Shown here one piece after another: positions 9,940 to 21,399 of a DNA stretch of 53,858 bases (its first letter is position 1; each line of letters begins with the position of its first letter). The notes under the pieces are model-generated. The model had not been told where the DNA came from. It made no database searches and was given only the letters and a program-made list of their open reading frames with translations. A program made the position numbers and the translations under genes. The stretch comes from Actinomortierella ambigua (Eukaryota > Mortierellomycota > Mortierellomycetes > Mortierellales > Mortierellaceae): assembly GCA_016098155.1 (NCBI GenBank), contig JAAAJB010000205.1, forward strand, positions 1 to 53,858, read 5' to 3'.

Positions 9940-11510
9940 AGGGGCTTGTCCAATCTACAATAAAAACGATTTACCAAATCAATACGACATGAACGTTGGC
10001 TCTACCGTGACAGTATGATTGAATCCTACGATTCTTTTTGTTGAATTAGAACAGTCCTGGACGGAAAGAGAGGATTGAGAGGAATGTGTTGTAGGGACAG
10101 AGAAAGAGAGAGAATAGGATCAAATACACTATCTCTCCCACGCACTCTGTTATTCCCTATTGTGCATATGGGAAGGGTAACGCGAGTTGAGAACACCCAC
10201 ACACCATTGGTGCATCGTTCAGCTGCACACCAAGCTCAATTTAAGCCTATTTTTTTTCTTGTGACCAAACGTTTCGAGGCGGTCGACGATCATGTCACAT
10301 GGACCATTAAAAAAAAAGCCTGCGCCCGGCGACGACAAATGCAAATGACGAAACTATTCCTGCCAATATAAAAAAAAAAATACTGAAAACGACACCAACT
10401 AGATCAGATGCATGCATGTGCGGCCGTTTCCTTTACACACGTTCTGTGTGCCGGTTGGAAAGGTGAAAGAAAAAGAAAGGGCTGTGATCGACAGCCATGG
10501 TCGTATTACACAGCCCAAATCGAGGCTAAGTCTCTTTAACTAGTCTAGCTTTTAGTCTATTTGTTGCTGTTGTTGTTTGGGTCACTGTGCGCATTGTGGC
10601 ATACGCACACATTCTTCTTATTTATAGGGACATGAGAACGTTCATCGATTTGTTTGGACGACAGAAAAATCACGCCGTCGCCATTTGATGCTTTTTGTAA
10701 GGGGATTGGTCTGACAAAGGGAAGGGGGGGGGCACAGGCCTGCTGGCACATGCCTGCTGGCACAGGGACACTGCCTGAGCGTTTATACTGTTGGAGTGAG
10801 CGGCAGGGTAGCCAGACTATGTCAGCGTCAATACTTTTGGCCGTCTCCATGACCAGGACAATAATTTGTCAAGATCAATGTCCGCTCGCCGCTGCCGCCG
10901 AAAGAGCGTTTTTTTTGTCAGCACAAGACCCCTTCAGCCACCGGCCCCTGATTATCATTCTCTGTGGTAGAACCAAGCCTCTCATATTTACATCTTGTAC
11001 GTACGGTACTACGGCGTCAATCTCCCACCCCTTTATAATATCTCTCACTCCTTTTCTCACACCTCTCTCCCAATCTCCTTATGGTGTAAACTTTGTACAT
11101 ACGTTAAGCAAAGTCCAAACGGTGAAAGCGTCGTTTTGAATAAATTTTAGGAAGAATACAAGAGCCCAACAAACAATTTGTCATCCTCGCCGCAGGGGCT
11201 CCTGTTTTCTAGTCCGTTTTGTAACTGTTCCTTCGGCGATGTTTCTGTAATGTACCTGTAGCCCTTTCAGTAATGTCAAGCTGAGCGCAGTGACGCTGTG
11301 TCTTACCCTCCCTTGTCCGTGTCTCGTTGGCCCAGCCTTAGCTCGGTATTGAGATGCGAAGTCCTTTCGCAACCTCGTATAAAAACTTGAACTCCTCCCC
11401 TCTCTTTTCTTTCCTCATAAACATCTCAAAAGCGTTCTCCAGCAAAGCATCCCGCTCTCTCTCTCTCTCTCTCTCTCTCTATCCATCTACCTACCAAAAA
11501 AAATCCCATC
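9940..11510. other. intergenic region between KPWE gene and GST
   Basis: About 1.6 kb. It starts with an AATAAA at 9959-9964, probably the KPWE gene 3' end signal. No conserved gene is seen; a 161-codon frame at 10654-11139 has no domain signature. The right end carries the GST promoter and a (TC)n leader. Confidence 0.5.
11378..11384 (+). promoter_or_regulatory. TATA box of the GST gene
   Basis: TATAAAA lies 133 bp before the ATG at 11511 and is followed by a CT-rich leader with a pure (TC)n run at about 11455-11481. Confidence 0.6.
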
Positions 11511-12396
11511 ATGGTCCCTTTCACAAACAACAAGGATGCTGTCCACGCCATTGTCGGCGCCAAGGATGCCCACTACGAGCTTGAGTATTTCCCCGTCCTG
11601 TTCAACAGCACCGGCACCCGCGCCCTTCTGGCCTACGCTGGCTTCAGCAACAAGCAGACCCCAATTGCCCCTCCTGTAAGTATTCTTTTCTTTTCTTCCT
11701 ATGGGTGTCTGTGTCCGCCTCCCCCCCCCCCTTCATTCTATGTAACAATTGAATCGGTTGCTAATTCCCCCTCTCTATAATTTTTTTTAGGACTGGCCCA
11801 CCTACAAGCCCAAGACCCCCAATGGCTACCTCCCAGTGCTCAAGGTGACCAAGGGCCCACACCATCTGAACCTCTGCGAAGTGATTGCGATCGACCAATT
11901 CCTGGGCCGACAGGCCAACCTCCTCGGCAAGGACGCGTACGAGGAGGCCGTGATCCTTGCCCACCACAGCAGCGCCCAGGCCACGTTCTTCGAGAGCACG
12001 ATGCTCGAGTTCTTCTGGCCAACCGTCGCCCAGGACGACAAGGCCAAGCAGGCCGGCCTCGAGAAGCTCAAGACCAAGATTGCCGAGTGGGCGCGTGTGG
12101 TCGAGGGCCACTTGGCCGCCAATGGTGACAAGGGCGTGCTGGTGGGCGACAGCGTGACGGTGGCGGATATCAAGGTCGTGGCGACGGTGTTGGCGCTGCG
12201 CAATGTGATGGATGCGCACCATGTGGATGGATTGGTGACCAAGGAGAAGACCCCGCGGTTGCTCCAGCTGGAGAAGAAGCTGCTCGAGAAGGACTCATAC
12301 AGGGAGTGGATCGAGTCGGATGCCTTTGTGGCCTTGAAGAAGGGTTCCGAGGGCTTTTCGCGTCAGTTCCACTCGGAGTTTTTCGTTGAGAAGTAA
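11511..12396 (+). CDS. Glutathione S-transferase, sigma-like
   Basis: Exons 11511-11675 and 11791-12396, phase 0 intron (GTAAGT...TTTTAG), 256 residues. The N-terminal thioredoxin-like half contains YELEYFPVLFNSTGTRALLAYAG, like the sigma-class YF...G.A...R start, and the cis-Pro loop NGYLPVLKV. The C-terminal helical half has GDSVTVADI, the S-x-x-D capping box found in almost all GSTs. It would conjugate glutathione to electrophiles or reduce peroxides in the cytosol; the substrate is unknown. The usual Glu-Ser pair after the cis-Pro is replaced (LNLCEVIAIDQFLGR), so glutathione binding may be atypical. The ATG has a clean leader and strong TATA box. Codon use is strongly biased to C-ending codons, suggesting high expression. 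Convergent with the monooxygenase on its right. Confidence 0.88.
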
Positions 12397-13341
12397 AATA
12401 GAAGAATGAGATGGAAATGGCCATTTTTAAGTAAAAAAAAAAAATGGTCGATGTAAATAATAAATATAGGACAACTTTTTGCCCTTCATAAAAAAAAAGA
12501 CACGGACTATTTGTTTGCCCCAATCATCAATAGAACTGGCTATATATCCTGTATACCTGCTCAAATGACAAGGAGAAAAAAAATTCCGATGAGTTTAGCC
12601 TCAGACGGGAGGGCCTGTGCGAACACAGCAGGGGAAAATCATACATATTCTTTGTGTAACAAAGAATGGACGGGGCAGGGCGATCTTCGCACTGTAGAAG
12701 AAGAGAAGAGAAGAGAAGAAGAAGAGAAAGAAAGCTTTTGCTTCCAACAACCATACCTTTGACTTGTCGTCCACTTTTTCTTCTTATGGAAAGAGGTCTC
12801 TAAGCTGGTTCAAGGACCACGAATGGGGTGGTGGTGAACTATCCAGATCCCAGAGTTACTTTCGGACTTTACGGAAATTACGAAGGGGTAATCCGACCCA
12901 GGCAAATGGGGGTCTTTTACTTCAAGATACAAGTGGTTTAAGAGACTGCCTGACAACAGGTGTGTGTGCATTTGTCATCTAATCCGCCTTCCCATCCCCC
13001 CCCCTTTCTCCTCATTTTTTTACAAAGTGTGGGGAAAAAGAGGCCTTCATCACTTGCTTCGTTGTTCATTGCTCTGCGCGCATATCTTCACCCTCTCAAG
13101 TGAACGCGAAGTAGAGAGACGCTGACTAAAAGCATGGCGGAAGAAGGCTATGGATGACAAGGTGAAGTGGGAGAGGGGGGAGGGAGAGGGGGGGAGTGCA
13201 AGTGGATGTGAAGGGAAGAGGGAAGGAGGAAAGGAGGGAGGAAGGAGAAGATTCAGCGCAATACAACCTGGAAGGGTCTTTGGTCTTCTTCCTCCCCCCC
13301 CCCTTTCTTCTTCTTCTCTCGCTCTCTCACACACTATTTTC
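12397..13341. other. convergent intergenic region
   Basis: Contains the GST 3' end with AATAAA at 12459-12464, then purine-rich and simple sequence (GAAGAGAA at 12700-12735, G-rich 13165-13250). No gene is seen. Confidence 0.55.
12459..12464 (+). terminator. polyadenylation signal of the GST gene
   Basis: AATAAA lies 63 bp after the GST stop codon, in an A/T-rich stretch. Confidence 0.5.
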
Positions 13342-15622
13342 TCAAACTACGGTAGCCCGGGATCTCTTGGCCTCTGCACCGATACCGAACGTCACCGGCT
13401 TGGCGGTGTTTGGCAAGCTGCCCTTGAGTGGGATCGGTGGTAGATAGTTCAACAGAGGCCGCCCAGAGTACATGCCATCCATGGATTTGACATTGAGCGG
13501 GCCTGAAAGCAGCTTCAGGACCATGTTGCGCATTACACTTCCAACAGGAGTCTGAAGGAAAGTTTGTTGTTGTTTGGGTAGGGGAGTGGAAAGAGGGGGA
13601 GTGGAAAGGAAGGAGGTCGGGGATGGGGAGGGGTGAGGATGATGTTAGCTTGAGAACAAATTACGAAAACTTCTTGGTGACACGTTGTGTTCACAGTAGC
13701 TTGTAGCCACAACAAAGGTGCAAAACAAAAAAAAACTCCTGGTAGATAGATAGATAGAAACCTTACATCGGCGCTGATAATCCGGCCAAGTGTCTTTGAT
13801 CCTGCAACGGCCTTCCGAGCTTGGGGTGCGCGGACCGAGTAGTAAGTGGAAAACATCTGTTCAATATCGTCAGGATGCGTCGTAGGCAGCTCGACGATAA
13901 GATTCGCTAGACAGATACTGTCGAGAATGCTTTGATTGGCACCTAATTGCCGGGAAAAAAGATAAAAAGATACATAGATAAGAAATGGTTTTCTAGAAGG
14001 AAAAGGCACATCTAAAACCTAGTATGTGTTTGTTGGCGATGGTGGTGGTGGGGACGGGTCATTTTGATGTTGCGGTTGTTGTGGTTGTTGTGGTTGTTTC
14101 CTTATTGGCCATGGGGCATCCTTCCTCGATTTCGAAAAGAAAAAGAAACTCACCTTGACCTGCAGCTGGAAGAAGCTATTGAGTTTGAGAGAAAAAAATA
14201 TAAAGTGCATGCGCCACAGGATAGATGTCAGTTTTGGAGGGATATCTATTGGTCTTCTCTTCGCTGCTGTGCTTCCTCAGCTGTCAATCTTTTGTAGAAC
14301 AGCCAACAAAACAAACCTTGTGACATGCTAAACAATGCGAAAGTGGGATCGTATCAGAAATGCGGGGGAAAAAAGTGTAAATATTATTGTCATCATTCAC
14401 GCGGGCTTTCTCTTTGTTTTGTTGGTCAGGGAGCAAGGAAAGGAAAAAAGGGAGGGAACGTACCATCGCCAACGAGGACAGTGCGGCCATGGTACCACGT
14501 CTCGTAAAACTTGTCCTCGACCATGATTCGACTAATAACCTTGGTATGCTAACAAACAAGAAAAAAACAAGCGCATACACACACAGGCCCCCCCGCAGCA
14601 AACATGGGTCAAATCGATGGGAACATGAGTTGATTGGTCTCAACAGCATTAACAACAATGCATGAACAAATGTCTTATCGGACATCTATGCAACAAGACA
14701 GATGTTTTCATAATGGATGCTGTTGTGGTAGTGGTGGTGGTGGTGGTTGCTGTTGGTCTTTTTCTTTCTTTCTTACCTCAAAAAGTCTGCCTACAGTGCC
14801 AATGATGTATGCGGGAGCATCATTGAGGTACTTCTTGAGGTCATCGATCGATTCTGTGTCCCAATCACTGCACCGGAAGCTGGCTTCGCCGTTGAGATAC
14901 TTGGAGAGACATGGGCCACTTAGACGCCATGCAATACGACCGTCGTCATATGGGATGGTATGAACGTACTATTGATAGGTGAGGTGTCCGTATCCCCATT
15001 GGCACAGGTTTGAGAGAGTGAGCGGCGAGAGAGAGAAAGAGAGAGAGATAGGGAGAAAGTAAGTTTTTCTCCTCTTTTCCATGCATGGCATGGTTTTGAA
15101 AATAGACAAAAAAAAACCATGTCGGAGAATAGGATGCTCTCTACAAAAGAAGTAAAAAGGACTTACAACTTGGTCAGGATTGGAGGGAAAGATGTTGTAC
15201 ATTTTACAGCCCTCGCCCGGGAACGGATAGAGGTGGTCGACACGCTCAGTGACGCCCAAGATGGAGAACTGGTCGAATCGGAGGGGCGACATGTCGCTAT
15301 CGGGTAGACGGATGTTCTTCTTCTTGATGCTATCGTACAGCGCTTGTCGGATTGCCGAATAGGCGCCATCGGCGCCGACGACAATGTCGCTATGGATGGT
15401 AGTCCCATCCGCACACCGAACCATAGCCCCTTCGTGGTTCTGGAGCAAGCTCAGTACCCGCTTGCCCCACAGGATCTTTTCTTTGGGGATGAACCGAAGG
15501 AGAACATCCATGATGTCCGGCCTCGAGAACACGCGATTCGGGTAGCCGTAGCTTTTATTTTTTGAAAAGAGGGAGAAGAAAAGGGCAGGAGGTGAGTTGA
15601 CCGTGTTCAACGGGTAGCACGA

Positions 15623-15662
<40 letters not shown>

Positions 15663-15963
15663 TACTGTCTTACCGTTCTTCTAGGAAGGAGACATCGATA
15701 CGTCCTAGAACATTCTGCTTGTGGCTCATGTATACACCGCTGACGCAGACGCCGCTGACCTTTTCTAGCTCTGGCAAGATGCCGAGCTGGTCAAAGACAC
15801 GCAGGACCTGTGGTGAAAGCACCATGCTGGAACCAAGAGGCTTGAACTCGAAGACGCGCTCCAAAATGAAGTATTGGATCCCGGCACGTTCAAGAAAGAT
15901 GGCCAGGGTCAGGCCAGCTATGCCTGCGCCTACGATCAGCACCTTGACTCCTGAAGAGGACAT
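13342..15963 (-). CDS. FAD-dependent monooxygenase, copy A
   Basis: Eight exons, in transcript order: 15963-15674, 15551-15167, 14968-14777, 14548-14464, 14327-14317 (11 nt), 14175-14154 (22 nt), 13942-13767, 13551-13342. Phases close exactly to 456 residues. Motifs seen: GAGIAG (residues 12-17, FAD ADP binding), GADGAYSAIRQ (DG motif), and GDACHKLLPAAGQGANQ (about 316-332, GD motif contacting the FAD ribityl chain). These mark the class A flavoprotein hydroxylase fold. It would use NAD(P)H and O2 to hydroxylate or epoxidise a small, often aromatic or isoprenoid, substrate; the substrate cannot be told. No membrane helix is clear. Intron 1 holds a (TC)n run at about 15622-15658. It is a tandem paralogue of 17753-20478: six internal exons have identical lengths. 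Confidence 0.9.
14154..14327 (-). other. microexon pair (11 nt + 22 nt) of monooxygenase A
   Basis: 14327-14317 (CATGTCACAAG) completes the codons for Ala-Cys-His-Lys; 14175-14154 (22 nt) encodes LLPAAGQ plus the first base of Gly. Both are flanked by AG upstream and GT downstream on the minus strand. Skipping the 11-nt or the 22-nt exon alone would shift the frame, while skipping both (33 nt) would keep it and delete the GD motif. Confidence 0.85.
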
Positions 15964-17752
15964 TATTGTGAATACGTTTGAGAGGAGAGTGTGTGCTCTA
16001 GTAGAATGATGCTGCTGTGGTTGAGGCAGTAGGAGAGGGAGAGGGAGAGGGGAGGGAGTAAGAGTAGTAAAAGCGGTTGTTGCTGTGCGCTGTGTTGTTG
16101 TGTCAACTGTCTGATGCAGCAGCAGCTGAATAGGAAATAAAGGCGGGAGAGGGGGGAGAGACGAGCTCGGAAATTTGAAGTGTTGTCAACAAGGAGCTAG
16201 TACTGGAGTGAAGAATGTAGCCCATTCGAAAAGAGAGAAAGAAGAAGAGAAAAGGGGGAGCGTGAATGAATGGGAATGTGTGCGCAGACAAGGATGGGGT
16301 GGTGAATCGAGATGAGAGGAATCGGCTTAGTCTTGTTTTTTTTTCTCCCATTCCTCATCAAGGACCCATGCCCAACACCCACTCATACCGAGTGTATTAT
16401 TGTTACTCTATTGTACTGTCTCCTATCCCTCAGTGACAAGCAAGAAGTACAAAACCCAGCCAGAGGAAAAATACATCACACACACACACGCACTTGTTGC
16501 TCTACGTATTCCTCCATATTCATGGCTCGCTGACACACTGTTTGTTGTACACATTGCTGTACATACCTCTTCCTCTTTTCCTATAGAGCAATAAGTGTCC
16601 TCCTGCCCTATGATAGTCTAGCATTCCCCCCCTCCCTTCTCTCTCTCTCTCTCCCTTTCACTCTCTGTTGTTCCCCAACAATAACTTGTACAAGTCAGAC
16701 TCTTTAGCCAACCGTACCTCTTCAATCAATCCATACGACACCCGACCATGCACTCCTTGTAGGCTCGGTTCAATTTTTACAACGTTATTGCTAAAGCATA
16801 TCCCTCCCATGGCAAGTTCGCGACCCTCAACGCACTCAATACGCCCCTGAAACCAGCTTGTCTGTAGGATATCCACGTGCCTTCGCGACAACCCACTTGT
16901 ATTTCTTGCTGTATCCTGTTCCAAACTTGTTTTGGTTCTGCACCCTAGTATAGTTGTTTTCTCTCTTCTACGTACTGTACTATATAGATAGGAGAGTCCT
17001 TGGGGGACGGCGGAGAGGCACACGATAAAAAAAAAAGAACGCTCTCTGCCTACTCCCCTTTCCATATTCAGTCTTTGGCACCGTGGATGGACTCACATCC
17101 TTCATGCTCATCGTGCCCCAACTCAGCGTTGAGCTTTATGGTTTTTTCTTACTCCTGCATCTGAGCCGGTTCCATGCATCTCACATCCTCTCCAGGAACG
17201 TGGCATGACAGAGATTCAGTGGTCCAAGCAACCGGTCTAGAAGGTCCTCGTTCTCCTCCTCTTCGTCCTCCTTTTCGTCCTTCTTTTCGTCCTCCTCCTC
17301 TATCACCCTTCCCCCATGTCCCCCCTTGCAATTCAGTGTCTACTCCCTCGTTTTCTTCATACAACGGATTTAAACGGAAAGAGGATTGACCATTTCCCTT
17401 TCTTCTCTATCGACCGTTGGGTTCTCCCCTGCATGCTTTTTGGAAGGAGACTTTGTGCCACCTTACAACTCTTTGGTTTTTTTTCCGAACTTGCCTCTAC
17501 CCCCCACCCCCCTGCATTTAAGGCTGTGCAACGTTTGCACTGCCAACCATGATGAGTACAAGGAGAAAAAAAACTTCATTGAGGATAGGCACTGACTTGG
17601 GTATTGAACAAAAAATGGAGAGAAAGAGAGAGAGAGGGAGAGAGAGCAGGCATCGACTCGCCTCGCCAAACTCTTCATAATTCTTTTCTTAGGAGGGGAA
17701 AAACACACACACACACACACACACAAATGAGAAATAATAAAATAAAACCAAT
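15964..17752. other. intergenic region between the two monooxygenases
   Basis: About 1.8 kb: the promoter side of copy A (purine-rich 16025-16060) and the 3' flank of copy B with (CA)n at about 17703-17726 and GA-rich sequence at 17615-17650. A 135-codon minus-strand frame at 16658-17065 is listed separately as a weak candidate. Confidence 0.5.
16658..17065 (-). CDS. weak candidate ORF of unknown nature
   Basis: A 135-codon frame. Its last 75 residues (from about GLSRRHVDILQTSWFQGRIE to the end) are protein-like in composition, with alternating hydrophobic residues, while the N-terminal part is not. I cannot assign a family. It could be an exon fragment, a remnant of a mobile-element protein, or chance. 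No TATA box or splice context supports it. Confidence 0.15.
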   Translation of the reverse strand: MERGVGRERSFFFIVCLSAVPQGLSYLYSTVRRREKTTILGCRTKTSLEQDTARNTSGLSRRHVDILQTSWFQGRIECVEGRELAMGGICFSNNVVKIEPSLQGVHGRVSYGLIEEVRLAKESDLYKLLLGNNRE

Positions 17753-19288
17753 CTAAATGGCAGTCGCCTCCCCATTCTTGCCATTTCCATTGGAATGCGG
17801 CAAGCCCAGTGTCATCGGCAGGGAGCTATCTGGGACGAACCCCTTCAGCGGGAGATGTGGCAAATAGTTGAGGATCGGGCGACCCGAATACAGGGTATCC
17901 ATCGATCGAGCAGCCATGATCCCCATGAGCTTGATGAAGATTGTCCGCAAGATAATGCCAAAGAATGACTAGAAAGAAGAGGGGAAATGAAAGGAATGAA
18001 AAAAAGTGAGCCAAAATAGTCGTCTGGGACCTACTCGTGCACAAGCAAAAAACCTCTCATTCCCCTCTCTCATTCCTCTCTCTCTCTCTCTATCTCTCTC
18101 GCTTCCTCTCTCTCTCTCTCTCTCTCTCTCTTACATGGGTACAGATCAGCTTGCCGAGAGTCTTCGACGTCTTGACGGCCTTTTCGGCGATAGGGGCGCG
18201 GAGGTCGTAGTACTTTCTAAACACCTTTTCCACATCATCGGCCTTTGAACTCGGTAACTCGGCAATAAGATTGGCAAGACAGATGCAGTCGAGGATGCTC
18301 TGGTTGGCGCCTATGTGAGGGAACACATTTCAGTAGGTGGTTGACCATTGAAAAATGAAAGGCGGGAAAGAGAAAGATGGGGGTGCAGTGAGAAAAAGTG
18401 GCGAGTATCTTCCTTCTATTACCGCCATACGTGTGTGTGTGTATGTGTGTGTGTGTTTTTTTTTCCCTAGTGTCTCTGTTAGTTTTGTTTATTGTTTGTG
18501 CACCATACCTTGTCCAGCAGCCGGGATCACCTATTTGTGAGAGTGTGAGAGAGTGTGAGAGAGTGTTCCATCCTTTGCCTTGGAACTGTTTTTTCCTTGC
18601 AAGGCCCCAAAATCAATCAAATAGGGCTCATCCATTTCTTTTCTGTTCAGCAAGTGTAACAAACCTTGTGGCAGGCTAATGGACCACAATCAACGAAACG
18701 CAAGATGGGAAAAAACAAAGGAGTGAGTTCACCAATCTAATGCACGCACCAACCCTGCCTTGCATGGTCCTTGTTCAAAAAAAACATTCGAGGAAGATAA
18801 CGAATGAAGGAACGAAGCAAGGAACAAAGCATTACCATCACCAATGAGAACGGTGCGACCATGGTGCCATGTCTCGTAAAACTTGTCCTCGAGCATGATG
18901 CGGCTAATTGATTGGGTGTGCTATCGAGAATTTAACCGTTAGGTGGGAAAAAAATGAAAAGAGAGAGGAAGAAGTAAGCATGCGGGGATGCGAAAGGAGA
19001 CCATGGAAGATAAGCCTCTTTACAATTGTAGTCGACATTTCTTGCATTCTTCTCCTTCCTTTTTCTGCGATCGCCTTTACCTCAAAGAGCTGGCCAATTG
19101 TGCCAACAATGGGGGCCGGGGCATCGACCAATTGGTTCTTCAGGCCATCGATCGACTCGCTATCCCAATCGGAAAGTCGAAAGTTGGCCTCATCCTTGGC
19201 GTACTTTGTGAGCGAGGGTCCGCTCAGGCGCCATCCAAGTCGGCCATCGTCAAAGTCCAGGACATAGACATACTGTAAAATAAGGGGA

Positions 19289-19320
<32 letters not shown>

Positions 19321-20478
19321 AGGAAGAGATCGAGAACAGACGACAAGGAAAGTATGCATCCATGAGTAAAAGTAGAGTTCGAGTGGAGCCCTAACCCATG
19401 CAACAAATGAAGAAAAAACAAGAATGCAACACTCACAATATCGTGTTCGTTGGTTGGCATGACATTGTACATGGTACATCCTTTCCTGGGCAGTTGATAG
19501 AGATGGTCGATGCGGCTCGTCGTGCCCAGGATCGAAAACTGCTCGAACCGCAACGACGACAGGTCCGCCTCTGGCACGTTCGTCCCCTTCTTCTTCATGG
19601 CCTCAAACATGGACTGGCGAACGGCCGAGTAGGCGCCATCGGCCCCGACGAGGATGTCACCATGCATCGTCGTGCCATCGGTGCAGCGCACCATCACCCC
19701 TTCCTGGTTCTGCGACAGACTCAACACCCTCTTGCCAAAGCGCACCTTCTCCGCCGGCACATGGCTGAGAAGAATGTCCATCAGGTCCGGCCTGGAGAAC
19801 ACGCGCATGTGGTACCCGAATCTAACAGTAGGAAAGAGTAAAGTTGAGGAGGTGGGAAGAGATTATGTGAGCGTGGCCCAATAGGGTGAGGGTAGAAGGG
19901 ATAGGTTCCCACGTGTTCGTGCCTCCAGCAGAAGATGACAAAGGCAGATATCGGGAATCTCCGAAGGAGAACAAAAGTACCTTTCCTCGCATGGTTTGGT
20001 GCTTCCTTGTCCAATCACAGAGAAATCCTGCATGAGAAAAGAAAGAGAGGAAAGAGAGGAAAGAAGAAAAGAAGAAGGGAAGGAAGTACCTCTAACAGCA
20101 GTGAGTTGTCAAGCCATGGATGGTGCCTCTCTTAACGGACGACGCGAAGAATAAAAAAAACTGCAACCCGGTAACGGGCGCGCTACATATCTACAGCATG
20201 GCGACCATCAACCTTGCATCCTCCTTCCATACCTTCCTCAGGTAAACAGTCGCCATAAAGGCCGAGCTCCGGGCCCTCATCTCTTCCAAGATGCCCAACT
20301 GATCATACACTCGCAGGACCTGGGGCGAGAGAACGATCGAGCTTCCAAGGGCCTTGAACTCGTGTGCTCGCTCGAGAATGGTGTATCGGACGTTTGGGAT
20401 CTTCTCGAGCATGATGGCCAGGGTCAGGCCGGCGATGCCTGCGCCAGCAATGAGGATATGAAGCTTGTCGTCTGACAT
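17753..20478 (-). CDS. FAD-dependent monooxygenase, copy B
   Basis: Nine exons in transcript order: 20478-20233, 20027-19981, 19821-19437, 19272-19081, 18920-18836, 18675-18665 (11 nt), 18530-18509 (22 nt), 18310-18135, 17968-17753. These give 459 residues in closed phase. Same family as copy A: GAGIAG near residue 13, GADGAYSAVRQ, and GDACHKVIPAAGQGANQ. Exon lengths 385, 192, 85, 11, 22 and 176 are identical to copy A, while intron sequences and lengths differ, so the duplication is not very recent. Copy B has an extra intron (20028-20232) where copy A has one continuous first exon. The residues around this junction are the least conserved, so the 47-nt exon is the weakest part of the model. 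The substrate is unknown; the head-to-tail arrangement suggests a local duplication. Confidence 0.87.
18509..18675 (-). other. microexon pair (11 nt + 22 nt) of monooxygenase B
   Basis: 18675-18665 (CCTGCCACAAG) and 18530-18509 (encoding VIPAAGQ plus one base) sit at exactly the same positions and phases as in copy A. This conservation between paralogues with different introns argues that both microexons are real. Confidence 0.85.
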
Positions 20479-21399
20479 TTTATTTTTCAGATTGGGGTCA
20501 GTGCGTAAAAACAAGATAAGATAATTGAAATTTTGTTTGTTGGACTTAAATTATGAGGAGGAGAAGGGGGAGGGGAGGGAAGCAAGCGATGAGGGATGGA
20601 ATGAATGCAATGAATGAAGAAAGAAAAAAGACGATGACAAGATGGGGAAGGAAAAGAAAGCTTTGCCCGCCCTGCTGCCCTCTTCTGTCTCGCACATATG
20701 CCATACATCGCACAACGCCTTGGACTTTGTCGTTTTTTTTTTCATTTCCCGATAGGAACAGCAAGAATGTGTAGCGTCTCTCTTCAACGCTACCATCCAA
20801 TCGATGTCTTCCAACTTGGGCTTGCTGCTGTGCTTTTGTACTACCTTTGCACTCGGCAAATAAAAAAAAATCCCAAGGCTCACTCGCTTCTCTAGTTCAA
20901 ATTGGATGCATCAACACGAGCGTATTGCACTCTTTGTATCTTTTTTGTTCGGAGCATAGCCGTATGTTGTGTAGTGTTGTGCATCCTGCAGCAGCGACCT
21001 TATCACCCCGATAGATCCTCTTCCTCCCCTCCCCCACTCGTCGCCCATTTTTTTTCTTGGCTCTGCGCAAGAATGGCTCTACTGGCCATACGGCCTAGAT
21101 ATAGCAGCATGTCTTTCAGGGCATGGCAACCAAAAGAGTCCAAAACGACCATGCCGCCTTCACATGGGCGTGCGAGCTGCGCTCGATTCCACCAATGTCG
21201 CAAGTATGAATATGCGCGTGTGCTTGCGTGTGTATATATTGTGTATGTGTGTGTTTATATTTTTTTAACAAAGAGATGAAAAAGATAACCAGGTAACGCG
21301 ATGAGGGAGGGGGTTGAGAGGATTCGGGATGTATCCGAAATCCTATGACCTTGTTTGTTTCATTCTTTCTAGCTTGTTTTTTTGTTTTGTTTTACTGGC
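20479..21399. other. intergenic region between monooxygenase B and aminoacylase
   Basis: About 0.9 kb with no gene seen. Pyrimidine/purine-skewed sequence upstream of copy B probably contains its promoter; (TG)-rich simple sequence lies at 21220-21255. Confidence 0.5.

Noticed and set aside
10654..11139. 161-codon plus-strand frame upstream of GST
   Set aside because: No domain, poor codon bias compared with neighbouring genes, and no start context; treated as chance.
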